Source: Flavobacteriaceae bacterium
Lineage (GTDB): Bacteria > Bacteroidota > Bacteroidia > Flavobacteriales > Flavobacteriaceae
NCBI GenBank assembly: GCA_013001365.1
Contig: JABDMQ010000285.1
Coordinates: 1 to 5,251 of the forward strand
Length of the DNA: 5,251 bases
Reading direction: 5' to 3'
Position 1 is the first letter of the stretch. Each line of letters starts with the position of its first letter. A program made the translations under genes and the position numbers. The notes under the pieces are model-generated. The model was not told the DNA's origin. It searched no databases and was given only the letters and a program-made list of their open reading frames with translations. Positions 1-4,921 of the stretch are shown here, piece by piece.

Positions 1-621
1 CAGGTTGATCTTTCCTTGGTTCTTTAGTTCTTGGACCTTCTCGACAGAGTCCAAGGCTCCCCTGAAAACGATACGTCTGTGGATCAAAGTTACTTCACTA
101 GCAACATCTGCCAGAAAAATGCTCCAATCGAGCGCCGAATCACCACCACCGGCAATGACCACTCGTTTGTCACGATAAACTTCAGGGTCGCGGATAATGT
201 ATTCTACACCCTTACCTTCCAAGCTCTCGATACTTGCAATTGGTGGTTTTCGCGGCTCAAAACTACCTAAGCCACCTGCGATGGCAACAATCGGTGCATT
301 ATGTTTTGTGCCCTTGTTCGTGGTAACAACAAATGAATCATCTTCAAGTTTTTCGACGGTCTCAGCACGTTCGCCAAGCGTGAATCCGGGACTGAATGGC
401 TTTATTTGTTCCATAAGGTTATCGACCAACTCTCCTGCAAGGACCTCAGGAAACCCAGGGATATCGTAAATCGGTTTCTTAGGATATATTTCTGAACATT
501 GTCCGCCGGGTTGTGGCAAAGCATCAATGAGGTGACATTTTAATTTAAGTAATCCTGCTTCAAAGACGGTAAAAAGGCCGGTAGGTCCAGCGCCTATGAT
601 GAGAATATCTGATTTGATCAT
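1..621 (-). CDS. Ferredoxin/flavodoxin--NADP+ reductase, TrxR-like type (3' end outside window)
   Basis: This is a flavoprotein of the thioredoxin-reductase-like ferredoxin-NADP+ reductase group (YumC / type 2 FNR), which moves electrons between NADPH and ferredoxin or flavodoxin in the cytoplasm. The reading frame starts at ATG 621 and is open for 207 codons to the left edge, so the C-terminal third or so of a roughly 330-350-residue family is missing. The FAD dinucleotide-binding motif GAGPTG is at residues 10-15, followed by QPGGQCSEIYPKKPIYDIPG at about 37-56. The NADPH-binding motif GGGDSALDW is at 158-166, and HRR follows at 181-183. The redox CxxC that true thioredoxin reductases carry just before the GGGDSA region is absent (the sequence there is YIIRDPEVYRDKR), which favours FNR over TrxR. 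It lies 60 nt downstream of the nfu-like gene on the same strand and may be co-transcribed with it, but it also has a possible promoter of its own. No Shine-Dalgarno is seen. The family call is confident; the physiological partner is inferred. Confidence 0.9.
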   Translation of the reverse strand, partial: MIKSDILIIGAGPTGLFTVFEAGLLKLKCHLIDALPQPGGQCSEIYPKKPIYDIPGFPEVLAGELVDNLMEQIKPFSPGFTLGERAETVEKLEDDSFVVTTNKGTKHNAPIVAIAGGLGSFEPRKPPIASIESLEGKGVEYIIRDPEVYRDKRVVIAGGGDSALDWSIFLADVASEVTLIHRRIVFRGALDSVEKVQELKNQGKINL

Positions 622-641
622 GAATTAATATTTGGAAGACA

Positions 642-668
642 CAAAATTACTGGAGTAACTGAAGACAA
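642..668 (-). promoter_or_regulatory. Candidate Bacteroidota-type promoter of the FNR gene
   Basis: On the minus strand TAATTTTG (649-642) matches the Bacteroidota -7 consensus TAnnTTTG. It ends about 20 nt before the ATG of the reductase. A TTG at 668-666 could serve as the -33 element, but its 16-nt spacing is slightly short of what is usually described. The match rests on a short consensus in AT-rich DNA, so the reductase could equally be read only from upstream. Confidence 0.4.
645..660. promoter_or_regulatory. Operator-like dyad overlapping the candidate FNR promoter
   Basis: TTACTGGAGTAA (647-658) is a perfect 5+2+5 dyad, with one further pair (645/660) beyond a mismatch. It overlaps the upstream end of the candidate -7 element of the reductase gene, a position suited to a repressor. 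The RNA could alternatively form a weak hairpin with a TCCA loop and a short T-rich tail. No known regulator site is recognised, and a dyad of this size can occur by chance. Confidence 0.25.
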
Positions 669-681
669 TTAATGACAATTA

Positions 682-930
682 TCATGAAAGGTTCTCAACG
701 CTGATAACCTCCTCAATTTGCGGAGCATACTTCTTGATCGTCATCTCTACGCCAGACTTCAAGGTCATTTGATTGACGCTGCATGAGGTGCAAGCACCCT
801 CTAACTGAACCTTAACGAACTTGCCTTTCTCAATTGATACCAAAGAGATGTCACCTCCGTCGCTCTGAAGGAATGGTCGGATCTCATCCAAGGCCTTTTC
901 AATGTTTCCTTTTAATTCTTTTTTTGTCAT
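682..930 (-). CDS. NifU C-terminal-domain (Nfu-type) Fe-S cluster protein
   Basis: This small 82-residue protein consists of little more than the NifU C-terminal domain. Proteins of this family bind a transient [4Fe-4S] cluster, usually between two subunits, and hand it to apo-enzymes in the cytoplasm. The helix-strand start has the family pattern EKALDEIRPFLQSDGGDISLV (about 11-31), followed by the cluster-ligating motif C47-T-S-C50 in the context LEGACTSCSVNQMTLKSGVE and a helical C-terminus. No N-terminal IscU-like scaffold or A-type domain is attached, so it is a stand-alone carrier. ATG 930 is the natural start because the domain begins immediately after it; upstream sequence is only AAAGAAATAATGCA, with no strong Shine-Dalgarno. 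The gene begins 4 nt after the mrp stop, so the two are almost certainly one transcript. Both families act in Fe-S cluster delivery, which supports a joint role. Confidence 0.92.
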   Translation of the reverse strand: MTKKELKGNIEKALDEIRPFLQSDGGDISLVSIEKGKFVKVQLEGACTSCSVNQMTLKSGVEMTIKKYAPQIEEVISVENLS

Positions 931-934
931 TGCA

Positions 935-2071
935 TTATTTCTTTACTGCTGAACATCCAGCCATGGTCGTTATCTTTATTGCCTCTGTAGGTGGTAGATC
1001 ATCATTTCTTCTTACTACTTCTTCAACAACATTCTGTGTTAACTTCTCGAAAGCAGCTTCCAGTGTCGTTGCTGTTTGTAGTGCTGCAGGTCTTCCTACA
1101 TCACCTGCCTCTCGTATGCTTTGTACCAAAGGCAACTCTCCAAGAAATGGCACATTAAGGTCTTCTGCTAAATTCTTGGCACCTTCTTTTCCGAAAATAT
1201 AGTATTTGTTATCTGGCAGTTCTTCAGGTGAAAAATATGCCATGTTCTCAATAATTCCCAATACCGGAACATTAATGCTTTCTTGCTGGAACATCGCCAC
1301 GCCTTTCTTGGCATCTGCCAAAGCAATATTCTGTGGCGTACTTACCACTACTGCTCCTGTTATTGGCAAAGATTGCATTATGCTCAAGTGAATATCGCCT
1401 GTACCTGGCGGTAGATCTATAAGCATGAAGTCCAATTCGCCCCAATGAGCATCAAAAATCATTTGATTCAAGGCCTTGGCCGCCATTGGACCTCGCCATA
1501 CCACGGCTTGATCCGGTTGGGTGAAAAATCCAATTGAAAGAACCTTCACACCATAATTCTCTACAGGTTTCATCTTTGATTTACCATCGATGGTCACAGC
1601 CAATGGTCGCTCCATCTCCACATCGTACATTATCGGAATTGAAGGTCCATAGATGTCGGCATCGAGGATTCCTACCTTGAATCCCATCTTGGCCAAAGTA
1701 ACTCCTATATTGGCCGTAACCGTAGATTTGCCAACACCTCCTTTTCCTGAGGCAATAGCTACTATATTCTGGATACCGGGGATAGGTTTTCCCTTGATCT
1801 CATTTTTTGGAGGAGGTGCAGGAGCATCTACTTTGACATTGACCTTTACCTGTGCCTTTTGGTGTACTTTATCATGAATGACCTTCATGATCTCGACCTC
1901 GGTCTTCTTCTTGGCTTGAAGCGTCGGATTATTGATGGTCACATCGACAATGACCTCATCAGCAAAGGTCACCACATTGGTCACAGCACCGCTCTCCACC
2001 ATATTCTTTCCCTCACCAGGAACAGTAATGTTCTCAAGCGCTTTAAATATATCTTGTTTGTTAAGCTTCAT
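935..2071 (-). CDS. mrp: Mrp/NBP35/ApbC-family P-loop ATPase, iron-sulfur cluster carrier
   Basis: This 378-residue cytoplasmic ATPase belongs to the Mrp/ApbC (Ind1/Nbp35) family, whose members bind and transfer Fe-S clusters. Residues about 3-80 form a DUF59/MIP18-like domain (ALENITVPGEGKNMVESGAV), followed by a Pro/Ala/Lys linker (82-99) and the SIMIBI ATPase domain. The deviant Walker A GKGGVGKST is at 109-117, with signature lysine K110 and Walker lysine K115. DADIYGPS is at 137-144, and the LIDLPPGTGD switch II/Walker B region is at 217-226. Where E. coli ApbC-type proteins carry a CxxC after ENM, this protein reads ENMAYFSPEELPDNKYYIFG (275-294), with no cysteine. Its only cysteine is C373 in the tail MAGCSAVKK. 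I recall this as normal for Bacteroidota Mrp, so cluster binding by the canonical motif should not be assumed. The ATG at 2071 begins the DUF59 domain. The gene has its own promoter element and is followed after 4 nt by the nfu-like gene. Confidence 0.95.
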   Translation of the reverse strand: MKLNKQDIFKALENITVPGEGKNMVESGAVTNVVTFADEVIVDVTINNPTLQAKKKTEVEIMKVIHDKVHQKAQVKVNVKVDAPAPPPKNEIKGKPIPGIQNIVAIASGKGGVGKSTVTANIGVTLAKMGFKVGILDADIYGPSIPIMYDVEMERPLAVTIDGKSKMKPVENYGVKVLSIGFFTQPDQAVVWRGPMAAKALNQMIFDAHWGELDFMLIDLPPGTGDIHLSIMQSLPITGAVVVSTPQNIALADAKKGVAMFQQESINVPVLGIIENMAYFSPEELPDNKYYIFGKEGAKNLAEDLNVPFLGELPLVQSIREAGDVGRPAALQTATTLEAAFEKLTQNVVEEVVRRNDDLPPTEAIKITTMAGCSAVKK

Positions 2072-2094
2072 TTATTAAGAATGATTCTAAAGTG

Positions 2095-2102
2095 CAAATA
2101 TA
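2095..2102 (-). promoter_or_regulatory. -7 promoter element of the mrp-nfu unit
   Basis: On the minus strand TATATTTG (2102-2095), followed by CA, is an exact TAnnTTTG -7 element of the Bacteroidota primary sigma factor. It ends 23 nt before the mrp ATG, which would leave a short 5' leader of roughly 15-20 nt. No good TTG -33 element lies at the usual spacing. Its position in the only gap of this size on the minus strand, just after a possible terminator, supports it as the start of a new transcript. Confidence 0.6.
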
Positions 2103-2142
2103 GGGCGAAAAGATAAGAATTTGCATAAGGCCAATTGATTTG

Positions 2143-2162
2143 AAAAATAGATCTATCGATCT
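2143..2162 (-). terminator. Possible weak intrinsic terminator after the MGMT-like gene
   Basis: On the minus strand AGATC-GATA-GATCT forms a 5-bp stem with a 4-nt loop and is followed by ATTTTT. It sits 3 nt past the stop codon of the MGMT-like gene and before the mrp promoter, where a terminator is expected. The stem is short and only 40% GC, so termination could be inefficient and some read-through into mrp is possible. Confidence 0.35.
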
Positions 2163-2165
2163 TGA

Positions 2166-2498
2166 TTATAACTCTTTGGATGGGTCCCAATAATGGGTGT
2201 CAAAATCCTGGATCTTATTATCGATTACCTTAATGCCCTCGCTTTCTAGAAGTTGTTGCATAAGATTGGTGCCTTCAAAATGATGTTTGCCTGTCAATAA
2301 GCCAATACGATTAACAACACGATGTGCTGGAATATCTGGTTTAAGATGAGATGCATTCATGGCATAGCCCACCATTCTTGAACTTCTTGCGGCACCAAGA
2401 TACTTGGCAATGGCACCATAGTTAGTCACTCTTCCATATGGGATTTGCCGAGCAACGTCATACACCTTCTCAAAAAAATTAAGAGTCTCCTTTTTCAT
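2166..2498 (-). CDS. MGMT-family DNA-binding protein lacking the catalytic cysteine (alkyltransferase-like, ATL)
   Basis: This 110-residue protein corresponds to the DNA-binding/active-site domain of O6-alkylguanine-DNA alkyltransferase (Ada/MGMT C-terminal domain). The helix-turn-helix region contains IPYGRVTNYGAIAKYLG (19-35). The arginine-finger region RSSRMVGYAM is at 38-47, with R41 as the likely base-flipping arginine by pattern. The active-site motif, PCHRV in true alkyltransferases, reads P57-A-H-R-V61, so the alkyl-accepting cysteine is replaced by alanine. By analogy with characterised ATL proteins (for example PWHRV in E. coli YbaZ and fission yeast Atl1), it should recognise O6-alkylguanine and flag it for nucleotide-excision repair rather than transfer the alkyl group. 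That role is inferred. The length is normal for an ATL and there is no sign of decay. Its ATG overlaps the stop of the LysE-family gene by 4 nt (ATGA), so it probably depends on translational coupling; no Shine-Dalgarno is visible. Confidence 0.9.
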   Translation of the reverse strand: MKKETLNFFEKVYDVARQIPYGRVTNYGAIAKYLGAARSSRMVGYAMNASHLKPDIPAHRVVNRIGLLTGKHHFEGTNLMQQLLESEGIKVIDNKIQDFDTHYWDPSKEL

Positions 2499-3127
2499 AC
2501 GGATTCGCGAATGATATTGATCAAGGTAATAACAGCAATTACACCTGTTATACCACCAATGATGTAATTCATGTTCTTGTGTGAGGTAAATGATTGGCTT
2601 TTGATCTTTTCAAAAAAGAATATATAAATGTAAAGCATAACGAACGTCCCCATAGCTGCACCAGCAACATAGGAAATAATACTCGTTTGTCCGAAGTCCA
2701 TCAAACCAAAGGACGCCATGGTCGTACTCATGTAGGCTTGATAAGGAATTGGAAACACGTTGATGCTCGATAGGAACATGCCCATGAAAAATCGATTCTT
2801 CTTGCTTTTAGTGACTTCCTCACCGTCTATATCGGTTTTGGGTTTAGCAACGACCAGATAGTAAATCGCGATCAAGAAGAAAATAACCATTGCCACACGT
2901 TGGAGAATGTCAACTATATCTGGATGATTGCTCAAATAACGCGCAAATAAGACGGCAACATAACATTGTACTGCCACCACAAGGCAAACACCTATTGAGA
3001 ACATGATGCCACGACCATAGCCTTCCTTTAAGCTGATCTTTGCTGCATTCATATTCAACAGGCCCGGTGGGATCACCCCAATTAGCGCAATAACAAGACC
3101 CAAAAAGAAGATCAATGTAATATTCAA
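2495..3127 (-). CDS. LysE-family transporter (putative amino-acid/metabolite exporter), TTG start
   Basis: This 210-residue hydrophobic inner-membrane protein has the length and layout of the LysE/RhtB exporters, which expel amino acids or related small molecules using the proton gradient. Membrane segments are apparent at about 3-22, 40-63, 74-94, 149-172 and 187-206, with a more polar candidate near 115-140. The first segment ends in IGVIPPGLLNMNAAKISLKE, a variant of the LysE PGP signature followed by the conserved amphipathic stretch. A charged loop (about 95-112, KPKTDIDGEEVTKSKKNR) separates the halves. The substrate cannot be read from sequence. The start chosen is TTG 3127. It directly follows an in-frame TAA (3130-3128), the next ATG is codon 26, past the first membrane segment, and TTGA overlaps the trmB stop. 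An AAGGA lies only 3 nt upstream, so a start a few codons later (TTG at codon 5, or ATT at codon 3) cannot be excluded. It is the middle gene of trmB-lysE-like-ATL. Confidence 0.85.
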   Translation of the reverse strand: MNITLIFFLGLVIALIGVIPPGLLNMNAAKISLKEGYGRGIMFSIGVCLVVAVQCYVAVLFARYLSNHPDIVDILQRVAMVIFFLIAIYYLVVAKPKTDIDGEEVTKSKKNRFFMGMFLSSINVFPIPYQAYMSTTMASFGLMDFGQTSIISYVAGAAMGTFVMLYIYIFFFEKIKSQSFTSHKNMNYIIGGITGVIAVITLINIIRESV

Positions 3128-3804
3128 TTATCCTTGAGTTTAAATTTAACGAAGGTTATTGGTTTACCCTGTTCAAGATACTGCTTTTCGTAAAATGTCT
3201 GTATTTCAACAATCTCTTTGGGTGAGTATTCATTTTTGTATACATCATGGTTCGCATGAAGTATCTCATGGCCTTCACCATGTAGCAATCCGAGCGTGTA
3301 ACCATGCATGAATTCGCTATCGGTTTTCAAGTTAACTTCTCCTCCTGGCTTAAGTATTTTCTTGTATTTCTTAAGAAATTCGGAATTAGTAAGACGATGC
3401 TTCGTTCGTTTATACTTTATTTGTGGATCCGGAAAGGTTATCCAGATTTCATCGACTTCGTTTTCATCGAACAAGAGATCGATCAATTCTATTTGAGACC
3501 TGATGAAAACGACATTCTCAAGACCTGTTTCCAAGGCTGTCTTTGCGCCTCTCCAGAAACGCGCTCCTTTTATATCGATACCTATATAATTCTTTTCTGG
3601 ATACTTTTGAGCCAATCCGACTGCATATTCTCCTTTACCACAACCTAACTCCAATACTAAAGGATTCTCGTTCTTGAACACCTTTTTATTCCATTGCCCC
3701 TTTAATTCATAGGTGCTATCAAGCAATTCATCCCTTTTAGGTTGAAATACATTGCTGAAGGTCTCATTTTCCCTGAATCGCTTAAGTTTGTTCTTACTAC
3801 CCAC
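3124..3804 (-). CDS. trmB: tRNA (guanine(46)-N7)-methyltransferase TrmB, GTG start
   Basis: TrmB transfers a methyl group from S-adenosylmethionine to N7 of G46 in the variable loop of tRNAs. With the start used here the protein is 226 residues. SAM motif I, LELGCGKGEY, is at 51-60 and IGIDIKG at 74-80. The TrmB signature ITFPDPQIKYKRTKHRLT is at 122-139, LKPGGEVNLKTDSE follows at 151-164, and the C-terminal substrate motif region is IQTFYEKQYLEQGKPITF (201-218). The frame stays open to an ATG at 3879, but those 25 extra residues (MRFLLFIQNKCN...) do not resemble the family, overlap the divergent gene's start and cover the likely promoter. Family members of this phylum, as I recall them, begin with a M-G-(S/K)-KNKL-type sequence, which matches GTG-GGT-AGT-AAG-AAC at 3804. 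The stop overlaps the start of the LysE-family gene by 4 nt. Confidence 0.93.
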   Translation of the reverse strand: MGSKNKLKRFRENETFSNVFQPKRDELLDSTYELKGQWNKKVFKNENPLVLELGCGKGEYAVGLAQKYPEKNYIGIDIKGARFWRGAKTALETGLENVVFIRSQIELIDLLFDENEVDEIWITFPDPQIKYKRTKHRLTNSEFLKKYKKILKPGGEVNLKTDSEFMHGYTLGLLHGEGHEILHANHDVYKNEYSPKEIVEIQTFYEKQYLEQGKPITFVKFKLKDN

Positions 3805-3820
3805 GTTATTAGGATTTGCG

Positions 3821-3828
3821 CAAAAATA
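3821..3828 (-). promoter_or_regulatory. -7 promoter element for trmB operon
   Basis: On the minus strand TATTTTTG (3828-3821) fits the Bacteroidota -7 consensus TAnnTTTG and ends 16 nt before the proposed GTG start of trmB, giving a leader of about 10 nt. No TTG is found at the usual -33 distance. The element lies within the 25-codon upstream extension, which supports the GTG start. Confidence 0.5.
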
Positions 3829-3845
3829 AGCAAACAAAATAGTAT

Positions 3846-3853
3846 TACATTTG
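3846..3853 (+). promoter_or_regulatory. -7 promoter element for the glycosyltransferase gene (near-leaderless)
   Basis: TACATTTG matches TAnnTTTG and ends only 6 nt before the ATG at 3860. If it is used, transcription would start within a few bases of the start codon and the mRNA would be leaderless or nearly so. The only upstream TTTG (3815-3818) is 27 nt away, which is long for a -33 element. Confidence 0.45.
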
Positions 3854-3859
3854 TTTTGA

Positions 3860-4921
3860 ATGAATAACAAGAAACGCATATTGGTTGCGCCACTTAATTG
3901 GGGCTTTGGTCATGCTACAAGATGCATTCCTATTATCGATGCACTTCTTGACGATGGTTTCGAGCCTGTCTTGGCCTCAGATGGAGACGCCCTTTCCATG
4001 CTCAAGAAAGAATATCCAAACTTGTTACAATTAGAGCTTCCATCTTATAATATAAGCTATAGCAAAAAGAACAAAGGCCTTAAATGGAAATTGCTAAAAG
4101 ATTCTCCTAATATCTTGAAGGCAATCAAGCAAGAGAAAGTGGAGGTGGACAAGATTATTGTTAAACATAACATTTCTGGCTTGATCTCAGATAATAGGTA
4201 CGGAATCAATAGCGAGGACATACCTTCTGTTTTTGTAACGCATCAATTAAGGGTTCTTAGTGGTAGCACGACTTGGTTAAGCTCTAAGGTACAACAGAGA
4301 TATCTCAACGCATTTGATGAGTGTTGGGTGCCTGATTTTCATGGCAGGTCCAATTTGAGCGGAAAAATGGGACATTTAAAGCATGATAAGCCCAATATTA
4401 AATACATTGGTCCAATTAGTAGGCTCCAGAAAAGCGAAGTTAAGAATACTTATGACTTGGCCGTAATCTTATCTGGTCCTGAGCCTCAAAGATCTATCTT
4501 AGAGGACATCTTATCCATGCAACTCAAAAACTATAAAGGTAAGGTGCTTTTGGTTCGCGGGGTTTTAGAAGATCAACAGAAAAAGGTGACAAGCAAGCAA
4601 TCAACCGTAGTTAATTTCATGTTGCATGAAGAACTAGAAAAAGCCATTAATGGCTCAGATATCATCTTGGCTAGATCAGGCTATACAACCATAATGGACT
4701 TGGCCAAGCTCGGTAAAAAGGCGTTCTTCATTCCTACTCCGGGCCAATTTGAACAGGAATACTTGGCCAAAAACTTGAAAAAGAGAATGATTGCGCCTTT
4801 TTCCAAACAGAATGAATTTGAGATCAAGCATTTGAATGAAGTTCATTTTTACAAAGGATTTGTTCCAAATGATGACCTACAAGATCTCACCGAGTTATTC
4901 GATCTTTTCAAGGGTGAATGA
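3860..4921 (+). CDS. GT-B fold glycosyltransferase, MurG/GT28-like, unknown acceptor
   Basis: This 353-residue protein has the two-domain layout of GT-B glycosyltransferases related to MurG and UDP-glucuronosyltransferase-like enzymes, which pass a sugar from a nucleotide donor to a lipid, glycan or small-molecule acceptor. The first strand and glycine-rich loop are KRILVAPLNWGFGHATR (5-21, GFGHATR at 15-21). The domain hinge lies near IGPISRL (183-189), and the C-terminal domain opens with DLAVILSGPEPQR (199-211). A donor-site-like block, ILARSGYTTIMDLAKLGKKA (269-288), is followed by FIPTPGQFEQEYLAKNL (290-306) and parallels the MurG pattern (S-R-x-G, E/D-L, P, E/H-Q). There is no signal peptide or strong membrane segment, so it is probably cytosolic or peripheral. 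ATG 3860 is the only suitable start because the first strand begins at residue 6. The gene is divergent from trmB and its last 27 nt overlap the convergent histidine kinase. It differs clearly from MurG itself. Donor and acceptor are not recognisable. Confidence 0.83.
   Translation: MNNKKRILVAPLNWGFGHATRCIPIIDALLDDGFEPVLASDGDALSMLKKEYPNLLQLELPSYNISYSKKNKGLKWKLLKDSPNILKAIKQEKVEVDKIIVKHNISGLISDNRYGINSEDIPSVFVTHQLRVLSGSTTWLSSKVQQRYLNAFDECWVPDFHGRSNLSGKMGHLKHDKPNIKYIGPISRLQKSEVKNTYDLAVILSGPEPQRSILEDILSMQLKNYKGKVLLVRGVLEDQQKKVTSKQSTVVNFMLHEELEKAINGSDIILARSGYTTIMDLAKLGKKAFFIPTPGQFEQEYLAKNLKKRMIAPFSKQNEFEIKHLNEVHFYKGFVPNDDLQDLTELFDLFKGE

Larger units (their letters stand above)
3815..3856. promoter_or_regulatory. 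Inverted repeats in the divergent trmB/glycosyltransferase promoter region
   Basis: The 55-bp gap between the two divergent starts holds a perfect 10-bp palindrome TTTGCGCAAA (3815-3824). It also holds a 7-bp inverted repeat AAACAAA (3832-3838) / TTTGTTT (3850-3856), with an 11-nt spacer. Both overlap a candidate -7 element, the first that of trmB and the second that of the glycosyltransferase gene. They could be regulator sites. They could also follow partly from having TTTG-ending promoter elements on both strands. Confidence 0.3.

Noticed and set aside
31..469. Two plus-strand open frames opposite the reductase gene
   Set aside because: They are antisense to the conserved NADPH- and FAD-domain coding sequence and encode nothing recognisable.
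1..621. Thioredoxin reductase as the identity of the flavoprotein
   Set aside because: The redox-active CxxC expected before the NADPH motif is missing, and the GVEY...RDPEVYRDKRVVIAGGGDSALDW pattern fits the ferredoxin-NADP reductase branch.
664..687. A Fur box near the nfu stop (TGATAATTGTCATTAATTGTC on the minus strand)
   Set aside because: Only the first half matches the 7-1-7 Fur consensus; the second half-site agrees poorly, so it is not called as a Fur site.
834..1202. A 122-codon plus-strand open frame across nfu and the 3' end of mrp
   Set aside because: It lies antisense to two clearly recognised genes, the protein has no recognisable domain, and its composition (Ser/Phe/Leu-rich) is that of a reverse-frame shadow.
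2503..2512. Perfect palindrome ATTCGCGAAT just upstream of the ATL start
   Set aside because: It lies within the coding end of the LysE-family gene (Ile-Arg-Glu-Ser codons), a 10-bp palindrome is expected by chance at this scale, and no promoter element accompanies it.
3304..3648. A 114-codon plus-strand open frame inside trmB (and a shorter one at 3308-3496)
   Set aside because: Both are antisense to the conserved SAM-binding core of TrmB and show no motif, promoter or start signal of their own.
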